NCBI GenBank assembly: GCA_035946955.1
Contig: DASYYE010000452.1
Span: forward strand, 1 to 21,353
Direction: 5' to 3'
Length of the DNA: 21,353 nt
Source of the DNA: DASYYE01 sp035946955
Lineage (GTDB): Bacteria; Actinomycetota; Actinomycetes; Streptosporangiales; Streptosporangiaceae
Shown here: one piece after another, positions 20,715 through 21,353 of the stretch
How positions within the stretch are numbered: the stretch's first letter is position 1
Layout of the letters: each line of letters starts with the position of its first letter
Position numbers and translations under genes: made by a program
Notes under the pieces: model-generated
Seen by the model: the letters and a program-made list of their open reading frames with translations, nothing else
Database searches by the model: none
What the model was told of the DNA's origin: nothing

Positions 20715-21353
20715 GGGGACACCGGGATGGCCCGGATCGACGGGTGCGGGTCGTAGTCGGCCAGGTCGAAGTGGTCGGCGCGGAAGTCGTGGATGTCCGC
20801 CACCTTCTCCCCTTCGGGGGTCAGCCGGACGGCCGGCAGCCGCCGCGGTTCCCGTGTCAGCATCGGCGTGACGCTGGCCACCTGGTCCTCGTACACGTGG
20901 GCGTCGGAGATCGTGTGGTAGTAGGCGGCCGCCGGGATCCCGGTGAGGTGTTCCAGCATGAGCAGCAGGGCCGCGTACTGGACCATGTTGCTGGGCACCC
21001 CGACCGGCACGTCCCCGGAACGCTGGAACATGTGCAGGTGCAGCCCGTCCCCGATCACCCGGACATGGACCCAGCCGTGGCACGGCGCGATCGTCGCGCC
21101 CGGCGTCTTGCCCTGCCCACGGACCAGGTACTGCGGTATCCACGGCGTCACGAAGTGGGTCCGGTCCCCTGGCAGCTCACGCAATTGCTCGACCAAGTGC
21201 TTGAACTGGTCGAAGCCGCCGCCCTCGGCCGTGGGGAAGTGGCGGAACGCCCCGCCGTAGGAACCCGGCCCCAGGCTGCCAGGTGGCAGCCCACGCTTCG
21301 CGGTCTTCTCGGGGGTCGCCCAGGCGTCCCACCAGTCGCACCCGAACTCGGCG
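20711..21353 (-). CDS. thyA: Thymidylate synthase, N terminus beyond the window
   Basis: The last 213 residues are present; the frame remains open to the window edge. ThyA methylates dUMP to dTMP with methylene-tetrahydrofolate. The catalytic cysteine is in IAPCHGW (codon 21082-21080). RSGDVPVGVPSNMVQYAALL is the phosphate-binding and pyrimidine-contacting segment with the key Asn retained, as expected for dUMP rather than dCMP use, and DAHVYEDQV matches the conserved DAHIYxNHxxQV with small changes. The upstream FGCDWWDAWATPEK and GSLGPGSYGGAFR are also ThyA-like (LGPVYGxQWR region). Divergent compared with E. coli ThyA, but all main residues are visible. It overlaps folA by 4 bases. Confidence 0.9.
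   Translation of the reverse strand, partial: AEFGCDWWDAWATPEKTAKRGLPPGSLGPGSYGGAFRHFPTAEGGGFDQFKHLVEQLRELPGDRTHFVTPWIPQYLVRGQGKTPGATIAPCHGWVHVRVIGDGLHLHMFQRSGDVPVGVPSNMVQYAALLLMLEHLTGIPAAAYYHTISDAHVYEDQVASVTPMLTREPRRLPAVRLTPEGEKVADIHDFRADHFDLADYDPHPSIRAIPVSP

Noticed and set aside
20715..21143. Upstream extension of the folA frame
   Set aside because: It overlaps thyA in another frame and carries no DHFR sequence; the GTG at 20714 gives a normal start.

Overview
The window is high-GC DNA with GTG starts, 4-base ATGA/GTGA gene overlaps, probable leaderless genes and an ergothioneine (egt) operon. Together these point to a soil-type actinomycete (phylum Actinomycetota). The sequence alone does not let me name a genus. 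I see no rRNA, tRNA, CRISPR array or transposase.

Layout. (1) 14-3725: three tandem, separately spaced, secreted GH18 chitinase-like paralogs, followed at 4054-4554 by a small secreted protein of unknown function, all on the minus strand. (2) 4696-8778: a polyamine-type locus. A minus-strand pair with a 4-base overlap encodes a branched-polyamine-synthase-like protein fused to a zinc ribbon and a GNAT domain, then an FkbH-type protein fused to an acyl carrier protein. It is divergent from speD (S-adenosylmethionine decarboxylase) on the plus strand. (3) 8851-13414: egtA-egtB-egtC-egtD for ergothioneine on the minus strand, with an apparent single-base frameshift in egtD. (4) 13625-14536: a ccdA-type thiol/haem-maturation membrane protein, divergent from egtA. 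(5) 14733-17484: a flavohaemoglobin, an HxGH nucleotidyltransferase and a deaminase of the cytidine/dCMP type, joined by 4-base overlaps. (6) 17491-19640: a DeoR-type repressor divergent from an MFS transporter, with an 11-bp-arm operator between them. (7) 19574-21353: a remnant of a LuxR-type regulator, then a HIT protein, dihydrofolate reductase and thymidylate synthase (truncated by the window edge), all overlapping on the minus strand.

How the genes may work together. SpeD makes decarboxylated SAM, the aminopropyl donor that BpsA-type enzymes use. The partner protein carries its own acyltransferase-like domain. The overlapping gene encodes an FkbH enzyme with its own carrier protein, a combination that in known pathways makes glyceryl-S-ACP. 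No PKS or NRPS gene is present to use that unit. My main hypothesis is therefore an unrecognised pathway making an acylated (perhaps glycerylated) polyamine. This is inference; the domain calls are what the sequence supports.

Second-level signals include a 20-bp perfect inverted repeat inside the FkbH-ACP linker, six exact-period 39-bp coding repeats in the synthase linker, a 20-base sequence repeated identically in two unrelated genes (with a 13-base copy between genes), and a regulator remnant overlapping the end of the MFS gene.
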